A stretch of DNA of 64,000 bases from Tetradesmus obliquus (Eukaryota > Chlorophyta > Chlorophyceae > Sphaeropleales > Scenedesmaceae): positions 5,509,501 through 5,573,500 of the forward strand of contig CP126194.1 of NCBI GenBank assembly GCA_030272155.1, written 5' to 3'. The notes beneath the pieces were generated by a model that was not told the DNA's origin, made no database searches, and saw only the letters and a list, made by a program, of their open reading frames with translations. A program made the position numbers and the translations under genes. How positions within the stretch are numbered: position 1 is the first letter of the stretch; each line of letters opens with the position of its first letter. This document shows, one piece after another, positions 23,036-35,067 of the stretch.

Positions 23036-23785
23036 CTACGCGCTGCTGAGCACCACCGCCCCATCTGTGATGTAGGGCCTGCCCAGCGCGTCCCAGGCGA
23101 ACTGGCTGGTTGGCAGCGGAGGCGCTGGCGGCGTTGCTGGTGGTGATGGCAGCGGCGGCCGTGCTGGCGGCACGAATGCCTCCTCAGGCATCAGCAGCAG
23201 GGCCCTGGCAATGGCCTGATGGGCGTGGACAGAAGCCTGCTGGGCCAGGCCACACTGCGCCACAGCCTGCAGCCAGGGCGTGCAGGCAACAGCGCAGCAA
23301 GCACACAGGTGAGGCGGACGCGCTTCTGTTGGCTCAGGTGTGCGAGTTGTGCTGCAATCTCCATCAACAACATCAGAGCAACTTGTGCAGGTATACGTCA
23401 GCAATTGCTTGGCAGTCCCTGGTAGTGCCTTGCTGCACTCAGTCACCTGCAGCGCCTGCATCATGGGCAGCTCCAGCAGCAGATGCTGATCCAAGTTCTC
23501 AGCCAGGCCCGCCAGCAGCGCACAGCCACCTTCCAGCATGCCGGCGAGCTCACGGGGCGCTCGTGCGGCTTGTGGCCCTGCTGCTGTTGCCACTGCCAGT
23601 TGTGGGGAAACAGATGAGACCTCAGCTGTATGTGCTTCGCTGCTGCCACCGCTGCTGCTGCTGTTGCTGCCAATGTTGCTGCTGCATGTAGCTGTTGTTA
23701 CGTCTGAGTTTGCTGTGCCTAGCAGCTGCAGGTCGTCCAGCACACGCTGCAGCATGGGCACACCGATGACACCAGGCTCATGCTG

Positions 23786-23817
<32 letters not shown>

Positions 23818-26800
23818 CTGCTGCTGCCTCTGCAGTGCCTGAGGGTGGTGTAGGCTGCCTCGCAAGGTGCTGCTGCCCTGGCACCAGCTGCGCCGACATC
23901 AAGGCCACCGCCTGCTTGTCTTGCGCAATGTGAGCTAGGCACTCCAGTGCTGCTGCCTTAGCAACGGTGGAGTAGGGAGGAGCCAGGGGGTCTGGCAGCG
24001 CTGCTTGGGCCTCAGCTGCCTGTGATGCAATGAGCACGTGGTGATGGTACACTGTGACATTGTGACGCTGGTAACCTTGCAAAACGCTTTGAGACTGAAT
24101 ATGCATGCAACAGCTGCAGGCGCATACGCTAGCGGCAAGGCTGCAAGTCGTCTCAAGGCCTGTGGTGATTGCATGCTTGCGCAGCTGATCCTGTGCAGAG
24201 CACCAGTGGGGCCTAATGTTGCATACAGCACACAGATCTGGTTGCCGACAAGGCTTTCAACAAACCAGTCTTGAACCAGTGGAGGATGCAGATCAGCATT
24301 TGCAGCACATGTGTAACATACATACACCAATGCAAGGGCTCACCTTTGCTTCCTTGGCACCAGAACTGCTGGCAGCAGCACCTTTGCGCGGCGTTGTTGC
24401 GCCTGCACCTGACGCACCCTGCTCATGTGGGCTGCCTGTGGCAGCGCCTGGCTTCTTGGTGCCAGCCGCAGCTGCAGGCTTGGCTGCTGTGCTGCCAGCG
24501 GCGCCTTTCTGTGGAGATGGCGCCCTTGCTCCTCCACCTGGCATTGCTGCGTCTGCTGCTCCCTGCGCACCATCAGGCCTATCATGCGCTGCGCTGTGCT
24601 GCAGAGGCAGCACTGCAGGCGCAAACATGTGCAGCAGCTGCCTCACTAGGCTGGCATTTGCTGGAGGCTCCTGCAACAGCAGGGACTGCACCACACCCAG
24701 CTGTGACAGCACGGCAGCTATCACCCTGAGGACATGAGCCTGGATCTCTGGCACTGACGTCTTGACTGCTGGCATCTGGAAGCCTGCTGCTGCACCTGCC
24801 TCCTGTGTGCCTTGCTGGCTTGCCTGCCCTACGCTGCCATCTGCTGTGCATGGTGTGCCTTGCTGGGTGCTGTCAGCAGGTGTTGCAGCCCTTGGGGTGG
24901 GCTGCTTGACGCCATCTGCTGGTGTTGCAGAGCGCGGCGTGGCTTGTGCAGGAGTCTTGTCGCCAACTTGTGAAGCACCCCTGGGTGTGGCTTGCTGCAA
25001 TACAGACTAAGCAGGCCGAGTTACTGAGATCGCACTGTGCCATGAGCAAAGGCTGTGATACAGCAAAGGCTGTGATACATCATGTATCTGAATGATTCTT
25101 CACCTGCAACTTGCATCCTGTCATGCATGCATTGCGGAAGGAGGCTTCGGTTTACGCATGCGTGATAGGTGCATGTGTTTGCCGCTCAACAAGCAGCCCT
25201 CACACACCTTGCTGGCTGCCAGCTTGGGCGGAAGCTTCAAGCCATCAACTGTGTCTGCTATGCCACCGCTGCTGCTCATGAAAGCTGCCAGCTCCTCTGC
25301 TGTGGGCGGCGGCGCTGGCGGCTCTGGCAGCAGGGCTTGCAGCACCGCCAAGCCCCCGGACTCAACTACATGCTGGCTCATACTGCTGCTTTGAGAGCAG
25401 AGAAGTGCCAGCAGGTCTACTGCTGCTAGCTGCACAGCTGCTCCCTCGCAGCAACACTGCGGCAGGCAACAAGGCAATGAACCACAATCGCTCTACACCC
25501 AAACCCCAGGCCAGCCAGTGTATGTGAGCCTCTTTGACCAGGGTGTCAGCAATCTGCACCTCTATACTTGCATGGGCTGCAATGATGACACTGTTATCAG
25601 TTTGCATGCACCAAAGTCTGACACAAGTCCGCCCAAAACATTGCAGTCACGGTGCTGCTGACCGGCCACGCGCAATGCATATGCCTTGCATGCCGTTCAT
25701 GTGGAGGCACTGTGGATAATGTATGTACCCTGCAATGAACTCGTGGCAAACTCACCGACTTTGCCGCATCGGCTGCTGCGACTTTTCCCTTGGGCTGAAC
25801 AGCAGCAGGCGCCGCACCAGCTTCCAGCACCAACAGCACCAGTGCATCTGCTAGTTGCACAGGCTCAACAACCATCAGTGCTGTTGCTGAAGGTGACGAG
25901 CCTCCTAGCCGCTGCAGCAACCGCAGTGCTGCCAGCCGCGCTGCTGTGCTGCCGTTGCCGCTGACCAAGCGCATGGCAGCTGCAACTCCTCCAGTTGCAG
26001 CAAAGGCATCAGCCCAGTGCGGCGAGCGTGCCAGCTGGTGCGCCATGCGGCAGGCCCGCATCTGCACAAGGGAGCACCAATACATGGCATTTTCTGAAAT
26101 GGTGAGTCAAGCAGAGGTCTGTTCTTGCGAATGGATTTGGATTGCAACAGTGGCAATGGGCTGGCACCCCTTGGGTTTAGGTAGGCGATTTACTTTCATC
26201 ACACCTGCAATCACGCACCTGTACCCTGGCTGATGGGTGCTGCAATAAGCATGCAACTGTTGTCACGTCTTGTGCTGCCATCCATGTGTGCATCCCCAGC
26301 GCAACATCAGCGTTGCTGCTGGCACTTGGCAGTGCTTCCTCTGTGTGCTGCTGCTGCTGGCTGCCGGCAGGGTCCAGCAGCGATGTCACTGCCCGCAGGG
26401 CCGCATCCAGCAGGTACTTGGATGGTCCAGGCAGCCACTCGTCAGGATCTGCAGCAACATCCTTGCTGCCGGGTTGCTTCTTGGGTGCTGCTGCCTTGGC
26501 CGCCGCTGGATCTGACAGAGCAGCTATGATGGCTGCCTCGGAAGTATGGTAAGCCTCCAGAACTCCCAATAATGCCTGCAGCGAGTTGCAGTTGCGGTGG
26601 GTGCTTGGTCGTAATTGCAGCGTAGGTCAGCAACGCTGTACATCAACACTTACACGCATCGGTGCACTGCACAATTTCTGGGTTGAATCACCTGCAGAGC
26701 CTCCGTGGAGGCCACTGCCTGCTGCAGCAGGCCTGCGCCGGCTGCATAGATAGCCAGCTGCCTGCAGGCCAACAGCTTCGCCGACTTGTCCTGCTGCTGT

Positions 26801-27099
26801 ACAAGGCTGACAAGCTTGCTTGGAATGCCAGCGTGTAGCACATCTTCCTGCAGGAACCAACAGCAGCAGGTTGATGTGAGCATACGTAAACTTCTGTGTC
26901 GGCTGTTGTCGGGAGCGCTGCAATTCAGTGTACAAGGCTGCCACCAGCATCAGCAAGCACATCTGTTTCGCACCTCACTGAATGCTGCAGCTGCTGTTGC
27001 CAGCTGGTAAAGGCTCTGTAGGGCAGTTTCAGGCGTCAAAAGTCCACTTGCTATACTGGCAGGCGTGGCGAGCGGCGCCTGCTCCCTTTTAGGGGCCAT
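23036..27099 (-). CDS. Armadillo-like helical repeat protein (8 exons)
   Basis: Exons 27099-26974, 26847-26692, 26575-26219, 26061-25756, 25456-25208, 24994-24344, 24019-23447 and 23266-23036 add up, in frame, to 882 residues. The start is MAPKREQAPLATPASIASG. Armadillo-like helices are visible in several exons: HAGIPSKLVSLVQQQDKSAK, GGVAAAMRLVSGNGSTAARL, LAALRLLQRL, and AAVDLLALLCSQSSSMSQHV with VVESGGLAVLQALL. Exon 6 is a Thr-Pro-Arg/Ala repeat region (ATPRGAS, ATPRSATPADG, PTPRAATPADS), probably disordered. Exon 7 carries an Ala run. The C-terminus is Pro-rich, ending FAWDALGRPYITDG. I cannot name the orthologue or function. It is divergent from the RSPH10B-like gene, which hints at, but does not show, a cilium link. 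The exon 8 acceptor is the least certain boundary. Confidence 0.7.
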
Positions 27100-27524
27100 G
27101 TGTATGGAGTCACAGTCACAGGCTCAGGTACTGTGTCTGCATCATGATGAAAACCGATGGCATGCGCTCTCATGTGTTTTGCAACTTTAACGTGTATCAT
27201 TGCTTGTGACAGGTAGCTTATCAACCGACTTCAGGCTGGTCCAGCTTGCACCGGCAGGTTGATAGGTTCAGGGCCAGCCCTGTGACAAGGGCTTTGTAGA
27301 GAAGGCCGGCTCGACTGCCATGCTCATTTTAAACTTCTTCATATTTTAGTGGCAACAATGGATCGTTCGTGATGTGTCTTGCTGGATCTGTGTTGCGAGT
27401 CGTACACATCAGAGACACAACGTTTGACCAATGCCATGCTCAAAGCTCGGGTGATTGTTGTGTTTAATCGTTTCTTAAGGTTGGCGGAAACACACATCTG
27501 ACTCCGTTGCGTCAACGCTTCGTG
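27100..27524. promoter_or_regulatory. Shared 5' region of armadillo-like and RSPH10B-like genes
   Basis: 425 bp between divergent start codons. No named promoter element was recognised. The region is less GC-rich than the flanking exons. Confidence 0.45.
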
Positions 27525-30500
27525 ATGGAAGCAACACTGCAACAGGCAAGTTGGTTGTGACTGCACAGCTTGCTGCACCAGAGACATCAGTCTTTGGTTA
27601 CCCTTTCACACGCCTGCTGCTTTGTTGTGTATCATAGGCCACAGTGTTGGAGTATTCAGGCTCCAGATCCGACGCTGGTCAGTTTCACGGCCATGGGAAG
27701 GCAGTGTTCAGCAGTGGTCAGCAGTATGAAGGCGAGTGGCAGCAGGGCCACATGCACGGCTCTGGCAGGCTCACCTTCCCTGACGGCGTATGCTATGAAG
27801 GCTCATTTGCTGCCGATAGCATCACAGGCAGAGGGGTAAGCATTTCAGGCTGCCTGATGCAGCAGCACTGTTGCTAGGGCTTCATCTTGTGCTTAAGGCT
27901 TACACGGTTTGCAGATCACCAGCAATGTCAGGGCAAGCATGCCCATCAATTGCTCATACTGCTTGTGCTTGTTCATAGAACTATTATGTGCGTTGCAGCC
28001 TTGGGCTTGAATGTTCCCGCATATGTGCATCCACACACCTGTCCTGCATAGGTGTACCAATGGGGCAACACCATCTATGAAGGCGAGGTGCAGGATGGCT
28101 TAAGGCATGGCTACGGAACACTCAGCTTCACAGACTCCCCTGTGGTGTATGAAGGGCAGTGGCTCTATGGCAGGAGGCATGGCAGCGGCACGCTGTACTA
28201 CGACGCAAAGAAGGCGGCTTATTACGAAGGTGTGCTGGGAGTTCTGCAGCACCACAACTGCACAAGCATCAGCTGAGCTCCACTCCCTGCAGACGCAGCA
28301 CACTGCTGCTTCATCACATGCAGCCGAGTTTTCACAGCATGCTGCAGCACACTGCACTAGCAGCGACGTCTTTTCAATTGTAAACTGCACATGTAGCTGT
28401 TGATCCCAGCAGCGGCACGGGGCCAGCAGGCAAAAAGCACATTGCCAGTCAGTTTTTGTGTTGACCCAGCTCAACCTTTGCTCTGCTTTGCTGCTATCAT
28501 TGTTACATGCGCATGACTATCAGGCGAGTGGCAGGATGACATGAAGCATGGCCAGGGCAGCAGTGTGTACCCCAGCGGCAACAGCTACAATGGCTCCTGG
28601 GTGCATGACAAGCGCGAGGGGCCTGGAACAATGACCTGGGCCAGCAAGGGCCAGACGTACAGCGGCATGTGGGCTGACAACATGCCCAATGGTTTAGGCG
28701 AGCATGTTTGGCAGCAAGGCATGCCTGGTCTGCAGATGGGCAACCACGCTACACACGTCATGCACAACAGGTGAGTGTGCTGTGGTGTAACAAGCTCATG
28801 TTGGTAGGCTGGCCAGCCAGCAGGCATAGCAGTGCAGATGTCACAGCAGCTGCGCAACTTGGCAGATCATGAGTGGTGCTTATGCTGTCGACCCCCTGAG
28901 CTCAAGCATGCCAGCCCGCTGTTGGCTGCTACTTGTTGTGATTATGTCCCCTGCTGCTCTGTCCTGCAGGTACTTTGGCATGTTTGTGAATGGCAGGCGA
29001 CATGGCGAGGGTGCTCTCTGGTATTCCAGCGGCGCCAGGTATGAGGGGCAGTGGGACAGCGACAGGAAGCATGGGAATGGTGCCTACATCTTTGAAGATG
29101 GCACTGTATTCACAGGCCAATTTGCAGCAGACAGGCCAGTCCTGCAGGAGGGAGCCATGGTTGGGGCTACAGACACATTTGCAGCTGCAGCAGCAGCAGC
29201 GGCTGAGGCCCCAAGTGCAGCAGCAGCAGTGTCAGGGACTGCACAGCAGCAGGCACCAGCAGCTGGCAGCACAGCTGCTGAAGGCCGGACATCACCTGCG
29301 GGCAACAGTGCCCTGCCAGCAGCTGCATCCACTGCAGACATTGCTCCTGCCAGTCCCAGCAGCAGTTCAGCATTGGAGAGCGCACCAGGCTTTGGACCTC
29401 GCGTCAGCTCGCCCCAGCTTTATATTGCAGACCTGCTTTTAGAGTGCGATGCACCAGCAAGCACGTACAGAGCAGTAGTCAACCTGCTCATCAGTGTCAA
29501 CACAGAACTACGGGCGCTGTATGATAGATACTGGTGAGCAGCACACTAGGTGATGAACGTGTTCCATATGAGAGCTGTGCCATGAGTGCCGCTGTTTTCT
29601 GCATTGCATAGTCACCTGCACGTGTCCCTCTGCTGCTGTTTGAGCCACGCGGGCTGCATACTTGACTGAGTGTCACCTCATTACAATGAAGCACTGTGCG
29701 GTGTATGCCACCGCAGCAATGTCCTGAGCCCACTGCTGGACCCAAGCGCTCACCGCAACAGCTGGGCTCTGCAGGCAGGGCAGTTTTGGGAGCTGCTGAG
29801 GCACAGTCAGCTGCTGAGCAGGCACGTGCAGCTGCAGCAAATCAGCCAGCTGCTGCAAGCCGCACTGCAGCCTCCACCACCTGTGGTCCAGCGCAGGCAG
29901 CAGGTGCGCAACACGTGGTAGAGCGCATGAACAATTGGTAACATGATGCACGCACCGTTTGCATGCCCTCTGCTTGCGAACTATCCACAGCACCAGCCAG
30001 ACTTGTCTTGCTTTGTTGTGAATTGCCTAGCTAGCTACGTAGCAATAATGCAACACGTGTGTGTGTGGTTCTTTTGCTGATGGCCTAAGCTATCAGGACT
30101 GCTGTGCATCCGCAGGTGCTGGCCAGTGCAGATGCTGCAGCGGTACTGCAGCAGCCCAGCTCCCCATACGACCCTGCAACAGAGCTGCTGTTCCGTGACT
30201 TCTGTGAGGTTCTGGTGCGCCTGGCAGCAATGCGCTACCCGCAGCTGCCGCGGTTAGAGCTGCAGGTGCAGCAGTTGCTGGCACAGCACCTGCTGCCCCT
30301 GCTTGGGGGAAATGCAGGTAGGCAGGGCGGATCCAGGCAGCCGCTGCAGGCACGTGCCTCAATCACCAGGAGTGATGCCAGTCCAGTGCCAGCAGGGGCT
30401 GCTGTTGGTGGCAGCACAGCTGCTGGTCCTGGCCAGGAGCAGTCACAGGAAGAGGTGGTGCTGTACCTGCAATCGCAGGCGTTGCTGCTGCAGCAGCTGT

Positions 30501-31562
30501 TTGCTGCACTTTGCAGTACGGTAAGCAGGCAGCACATGTCATTCGACAATCAGCAGCAGCAGCAGCAGCCAGACACAGACCAGCAACCAGGCACCGCGGC
30601 TGATGTTCCTGCGGGTGGGCGGGTTGATGATCAGCAGGCATTTGCTGACACTGCTTGGCTGCAGCAGGCAGTCACAGTGCGCCAGGTGGCAGCAGCCCTA
30701 GATCAGGCTGGCTGGCTGCAGCACTGGCAGCTGAGCTTGGCAGAAGTGTCTGGCCTGCTGCTGGAGGGAGTGCTGCAGGTGGCAGACCCAGAGGGGCCCA
30801 GGTGAGGAAGCCCAACGCTGCGCGGCTGACTGTGGCTGGGCGTACTCCAGCATGTTGTGTCTCTGTGCAACGCACCTTGCCTGCAGATGTGAACCTGGCC
30901 CCTTCGCGTGCCACAATATTCACCTCCTTATCACAGCCTGCTTGCATGTTGTACAATGTAGACTCTCCCTTTACAGCAGTATGCAGTGCCACCAAATGTT
31001 GCCAGCAGCAGCAGCAGAAAGGTCTGGCAGCAGGTTACACTGCAGTCTGCAGGCCTTACACACCCTGCCGTGCTTGGTATGCAGGGCCAGGATGGATGAA
31101 GCCAACCTGGAGCCAGAGGCCTTGTGTTCGGGAAGTGCAGCAGAAGCAGCGCGAGCTGAGGCCGAAGCTGCTGCAGCAAAGTCTGCTGCTGCGCAGGAGC
31201 AGCTGTTTTGGATGGATGCCCCGCTGCTGCTGGTAGAGCTGCTGTGGGGCCTGCTGCGCTGCGCTGCCGCGCTCCCCATTGCAGCCCTGCAAGGCCAGCC
31301 CAGCAGCCAGCTGGATCTGCTTGGCAGGGTGCAGGCGCTCCTGGAGGGCCCACACGGGCTGTTTGACGTGCTACTGGGTGTGCAGTCCCTGGCTGTGGCG
31401 CAAGATGCAGAGAGCATGGCGGAGCCTGTGGCGCAGCTGGAGGCAGCAGCTGAGGCTGATAGCGCCCAGGAGCCCGGCATGGCGCATGAAGCTGCTTGTG
31501 ATGGTACTGACGCAAGTGGTGTTGATGCTGCTGCGCCCGCTGAAGGGCTTGAGGCTGAGTGA
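27525..31562 (+). CDS. RSPH10B: Radial spoke head 10 homolog B-like MORN protein (8 exons)
   Basis: Exons 27525-27545, 27638-27835, 28052-28229, 28524-28770, 28970-29533, 29717-29903, 30116-30801 and 31085-31562 join to 852 residues, close to human RSPH10B (about 870). Residues ~20-280 hold about nine MORN repeats, such as YEGEWQQGHMHGSGRLTF, YEGEVQDGLRHGYGTL and YEGQWDSDRKHGNGAYIF. The C-terminal half keeps the helical segments of the family in order: STYRAVVNLLISVNTELRAL, ALQAGQFWELLRHSQLLSRH, ATELLFRDFCEVLVRLA, and ANLEPEALC before LLLVELLWGLLRC. Ala/Ser-rich linkers separate them. RSPH10B is an axonemal protein of motile cilia. The 21-nt first exon is inferred: it needs a GC-AG intron (CAG|GCAAGT), and no in-frame ATG exists nearer to the MORN region. 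Confidence 0.85.
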
Positions 31563-31792
31563 TGAATTGTGGAAGTTTGCTGCTGATTACTGTCTGTGCT
31601 GCGCACATCAGTTGCACATATTAATGGGCTGCGCAGCATGCATGCATTCGCAATGTCTATGAGCCTCAGCAGGCGCTAGAGCGTCTTCTCCTACAGCCGC
31701 ATGCACGTTGTGGCTCCCCAACATCAACCGTTTCAGGATACAGCAATAGGATTGAACAGCAACACTATGGTCAACCTATGTGCTGATGATCT

Positions 31793-32002
31793 TGGCGGAT
31801 TTGCCCTGCATGCAAGCGCGCACTTGATCAGCTGATGGAACGCTGGTTTGGCTGTATGCAGCGGTGCCGCAAACAAGCAGACTCTGAGACGGCATTACAG
31901 CAGCTTGAAGCAACCTTTGAAACCAAGGGCCTATGGCTATCGACTAGGATCATTGAGATTACCGATGGTGGGCCGTTGAGTGCTGCTGCTGACCCATGGT
32001 AG
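31793..32002 (+). other. Orphan coding-like fragment
   Basis: An open stretch of about 69 codons with no start codon at its beginning and no clear splice acceptor. It reads WRICPACKRALDQLMERWFG, then CMQRCRKQADSETALQQLEA, TFETKGLWLSTRIIEITDGG, and ends at a TAG. The CxxC pair, the amphipathic helix and the normal residue mix set it apart from the Ala/Cys/Gln-rich chance frames around it. It may be an exon of an unrecognised gene, a gene relic, or chance. No family is recognised. Confidence 0.35.
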
Positions 32003-32273
32003 TGGTACAGAGGTGGACAATGTCTGCTCAGTCTGTAACAGATCACAGCCAGAACTTGGTGAGCTCAAGGCCATGCTATACATGTGGTCCAGATGTATGA
32101 GTTGGTTACACTGACAGTCAGATACACATGAGTAGATAGATAGAGGGGTTACACGGTGTGTTCATGCGGCATACGCCACCACAGACACCTGGTATAATAG
32201 GAAGCTGCAAGCAGCTCAGCTCGGGCTGTCACTCTGAGGTTACACGTGAGTAATGAAAGTAATCGAAATGTAG

Positions 32274-32343
32274 CACAGTGCTACACACTGCCCCAAGACA
32301 CTCATGCGCACAGTGCTACACATTGCCCCAAGACACTCATGCG
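32274..32343. repeat. 35-bp tandem repeat (2 copies)
   Basis: Two adjacent copies beginning CACAGTGCTACACA and ending CACTCATGCG, differing at one position. Confidence 0.9.
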
Positions 32344-32799
32344 CACACCCAATGCAAACATGTCTGCGCACAAACCTACAGTGTGCGCTGTAAAGCAAAA
32401 GCACGACACAAAAGCAAAGAAGCTGCTTGAACGCTTTGCGCACGCGAGTGCCCATGGCCAACACCCACACACGTCCATCCTCTGGTGCATACACACACCA
32501 TATTGTCCTGCATGGTGGTTAACACACCGTATTCAGAATCAGCAGCATGGCAGAGGACCGAGGGCAGCAGACTGTCCACGTTGATGGGAGCACAAAAGCC
32601 GAGGGCTACACAGCCACAGTCAATCTTTAGGACATAACAAAGCAAGCAGGAGTGCAGCAGATGGGCAACGACACGGTGTCGCTGTGGGCCAGGGCCGGCC
32701 GCACCCAATACTTGCCGCTGCTGCTTTAAATCCACTGACAATGCTGCCGGCAGCACCGGGACACAGACGTGAATGCATGTTTAACAACCCCTCCCTGTG

Positions 32800-34831
32800 C
32801 TAGAACAGGAAGAAGAAGGCCGGCCGCTGCAGGGGCTGCTTCATGGGCGGCAGCAGGTGCACCCTGCCAGTCTGCGCAACGCGAGCAGCAACAACCAACG
32901 GCAGGCAGGCACAGGAGGCAGGCACAGCAACATAAGCAAATGGAAGCAGGGGCTCATCAGCAGTACTGCATGCGCTGTCAACCTCCGTTGGTTGCTGCTG
33001 GGTGGGAGAGCTGTTTAAATGCGGGATCCCCGAATGCACATGAAAACCGAATGCACATGAAACACAAAAATCTAGTCTTCACACAGTGCCGGCCGTTTTC
33101 ACGGTGACATGCGTACTCGTCACTGTGACATGCATACTTCTGTGCGTAAATTCTGCCTTTTTAGACACCCACGGCCCATGGGTGGGTGGATGGCATCTTT
33201 TGCTGCACCCTGCTAAGCAAGCTGCCCAAAGCATGCCCATGCTGCTTGGAAAGCTGCACTGCGCTATACTGTGCATGCCTGGCGCCTCACCTTTGCAACG
33301 TTGACGGCGTACAGCAGCTCCCCCAGCAGGCTGTTGCGCCAGTGCAGCCGCCGCAGCGCCATGGCGCGGCTGAAGCCCTGCACAGCGCCGCCAGTGGCGC
33401 GCGCTGCCAGCCCCGCATCGACCTTGGCCTCTGCACAGCACCCACAGACGTTCTGGATTGGGGGTTGGGCAAGCGGGTTTGACAGGCGGCGCCTAAACAG
33501 GCGGGAGGTCTGCCAGGCCATGATGCAACAGTTTCGAATGGTGCGGAAGACAGTGCCCCTTATGTGCCCACGACAGCTGAATGTTTGTAGAACATATCAA
33601 CGCCATCCTGCATGCTCTGCGAGGCATTTGGGCGGTATCCTGTGTCCTCAGTCCTTAATCAACCCACGTAGCATATCCTGATCAGGCATGCCTGCAACTC
33701 CTAAGCACACGCACACCACACTAAACGTGCATCAAGTGAACGCAGTGGCACCATCTGCAGTGCGCCAACATCCCCACACGATGTATTGCTGCCACGCTGC
33801 CAGCCGCCACTCACGCCACAGCACCAGCGCCTTGTGCGCCTCGTACAGCCGCGACAGCACGCCCCGCCAGGCCAGGAACAGCAGGTAGCGCAGCGCAGGC
33901 GGCGTGCCAAAGTACTTGAGCTCCATCACCAGGTACCAGCAGCTGGAGAACAGCGTCCAGCGCTTCTCAACGGCTGCAGCCAGGCGGTGCATCACACGCA
34001 AAAAGCAGACATGTCATCAACAAGGGCAGGCCACAGCAGCAGCGAACCATGGCATATGAAAGAACAGCGATGCAGGACAAGATGCCAGCAGATGGCATAG
34101 GGTGGATTGCAAGAGCTGCTGCAGTGGCTCAGGTTGATGTGCAGAGGTACGTGGGCACCGCTCTACACAGAAGAACCACAGTCCAAATGCTATTGCAGGT
34201 GTAGGATGCTATGTTTGTACTGGCTGTTTGTTGCTGCATACAAGGCCAGCACTAGATGGGGCAGCCACGCCAAACCAACGCAATTTCAGGCCATGAGCCC
34301 AAGAATGCATTGATGGTGCACTGCATTACAGAACAGTGCTACTGCAGAAGGGAAAGCACCATAGCAGTGTGCTCCTGACGCTGTTTTGTAGCTCTGCTCC
34401 ATCAGCAGCAGCAGCAGCTGCCAGCTCAGCCTGCTGCACTCACCTGGGATGTCCAGAGAGCAGCGTGTGAACTTGTCCTGCCAAAATACGTAGTTATCTT
34501 CTCGTCTCCGATACTGCATCCATGCCGGGTACCACTCTGCTGAAGGCCGTAAAGTGCCACTGTCCCGAACGCTAGGAGGTGTGAACGTCTGTTCTTGCGG
34601 CCGGATCCACGGCTGAACTGGCGGCAGCTCAGGACTCAAGAATCCCGGCGACACTGGCTCGCTGGTTGGTGTGTAGTCCAGCCCAGGGAGTCTGCTAATG
34701 CTGCTGCTGCTCGGAGCGTCTGCTGCTGCTACGGGGGTGCGTACGCACAGCCTGGCGTGTTTTAATCGGACGTGTTGCTGTTTCGGTTGACAATGCAGCC
34801 GCTGCTGCATTCGCTGCTGCATAGAGTGCAT
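32800..34831 (-). CDS. Conserved plastid-type protein of unknown function (4 exons)
   Basis: Exons 34831-34444, 33973-33815, 33430-33291 and 32871-32800 give 252 residues. The N-terminus (MHSMQQRMQQRLHCQPKQQH, with CVRTPVAAADA after it) is basic and Ala/Ser-rich, like a chloroplast transit peptide. The core is dense in aromatic and basic residues: WYPAWMQYRRREDNYVFWQD, KFTRCSLDIPG, EKRWTLFSSCWYLVMELKYF, and RYLLFLAWRGVLSRLYEAHK. It ends in KQPLQRPAFFFLF. The pattern is that of a membrane-associated protein conserved in the plant lineage, but I cannot name the family. It lies in tandem with the CFAP410-like gene, whose stop codon is 236 bp upstream of this start. Confidence 0.72.
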
Positions 34832-35067
34832 GGCTGTGCAGGAGGGACTGCACCAGCTGTTTCAGCAGACAGACCTCTGGCCAAGACAAGGAAAGCAAGC
34901 TCAGGGATTCACAACCGCAACTTCGTTACAAAACCTGCAAGTCTGTGTGCGCAAAAAGTGTCTGCTGTGTGCAGCACTGCGCACCCTACATCAATGTCGC
35001 CCAAACTTGTCATGCTGCAGTAACATGAGGGTTCAGGTAGCAACTTTGCCACACGCTGGCCATCACA

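Larger units (their letters stand above)
31563..32799. other. Convergent intergenic region with a coding-like fragment
   Basis: 1.2 kb between stop codons. It contains an orphan plus-strand frame (31793-32002) and a 35-bp tandem repeat (32274-32343), described separately. The remainder shows no recognised gene. Confidence 0.45.

Noticed and set aside
26442-27010. Plus-strand frames opposite the armadillo-like exons
   Set aside because: Antisense shadows. The minus strand has helical repeats with consistent splice frames.
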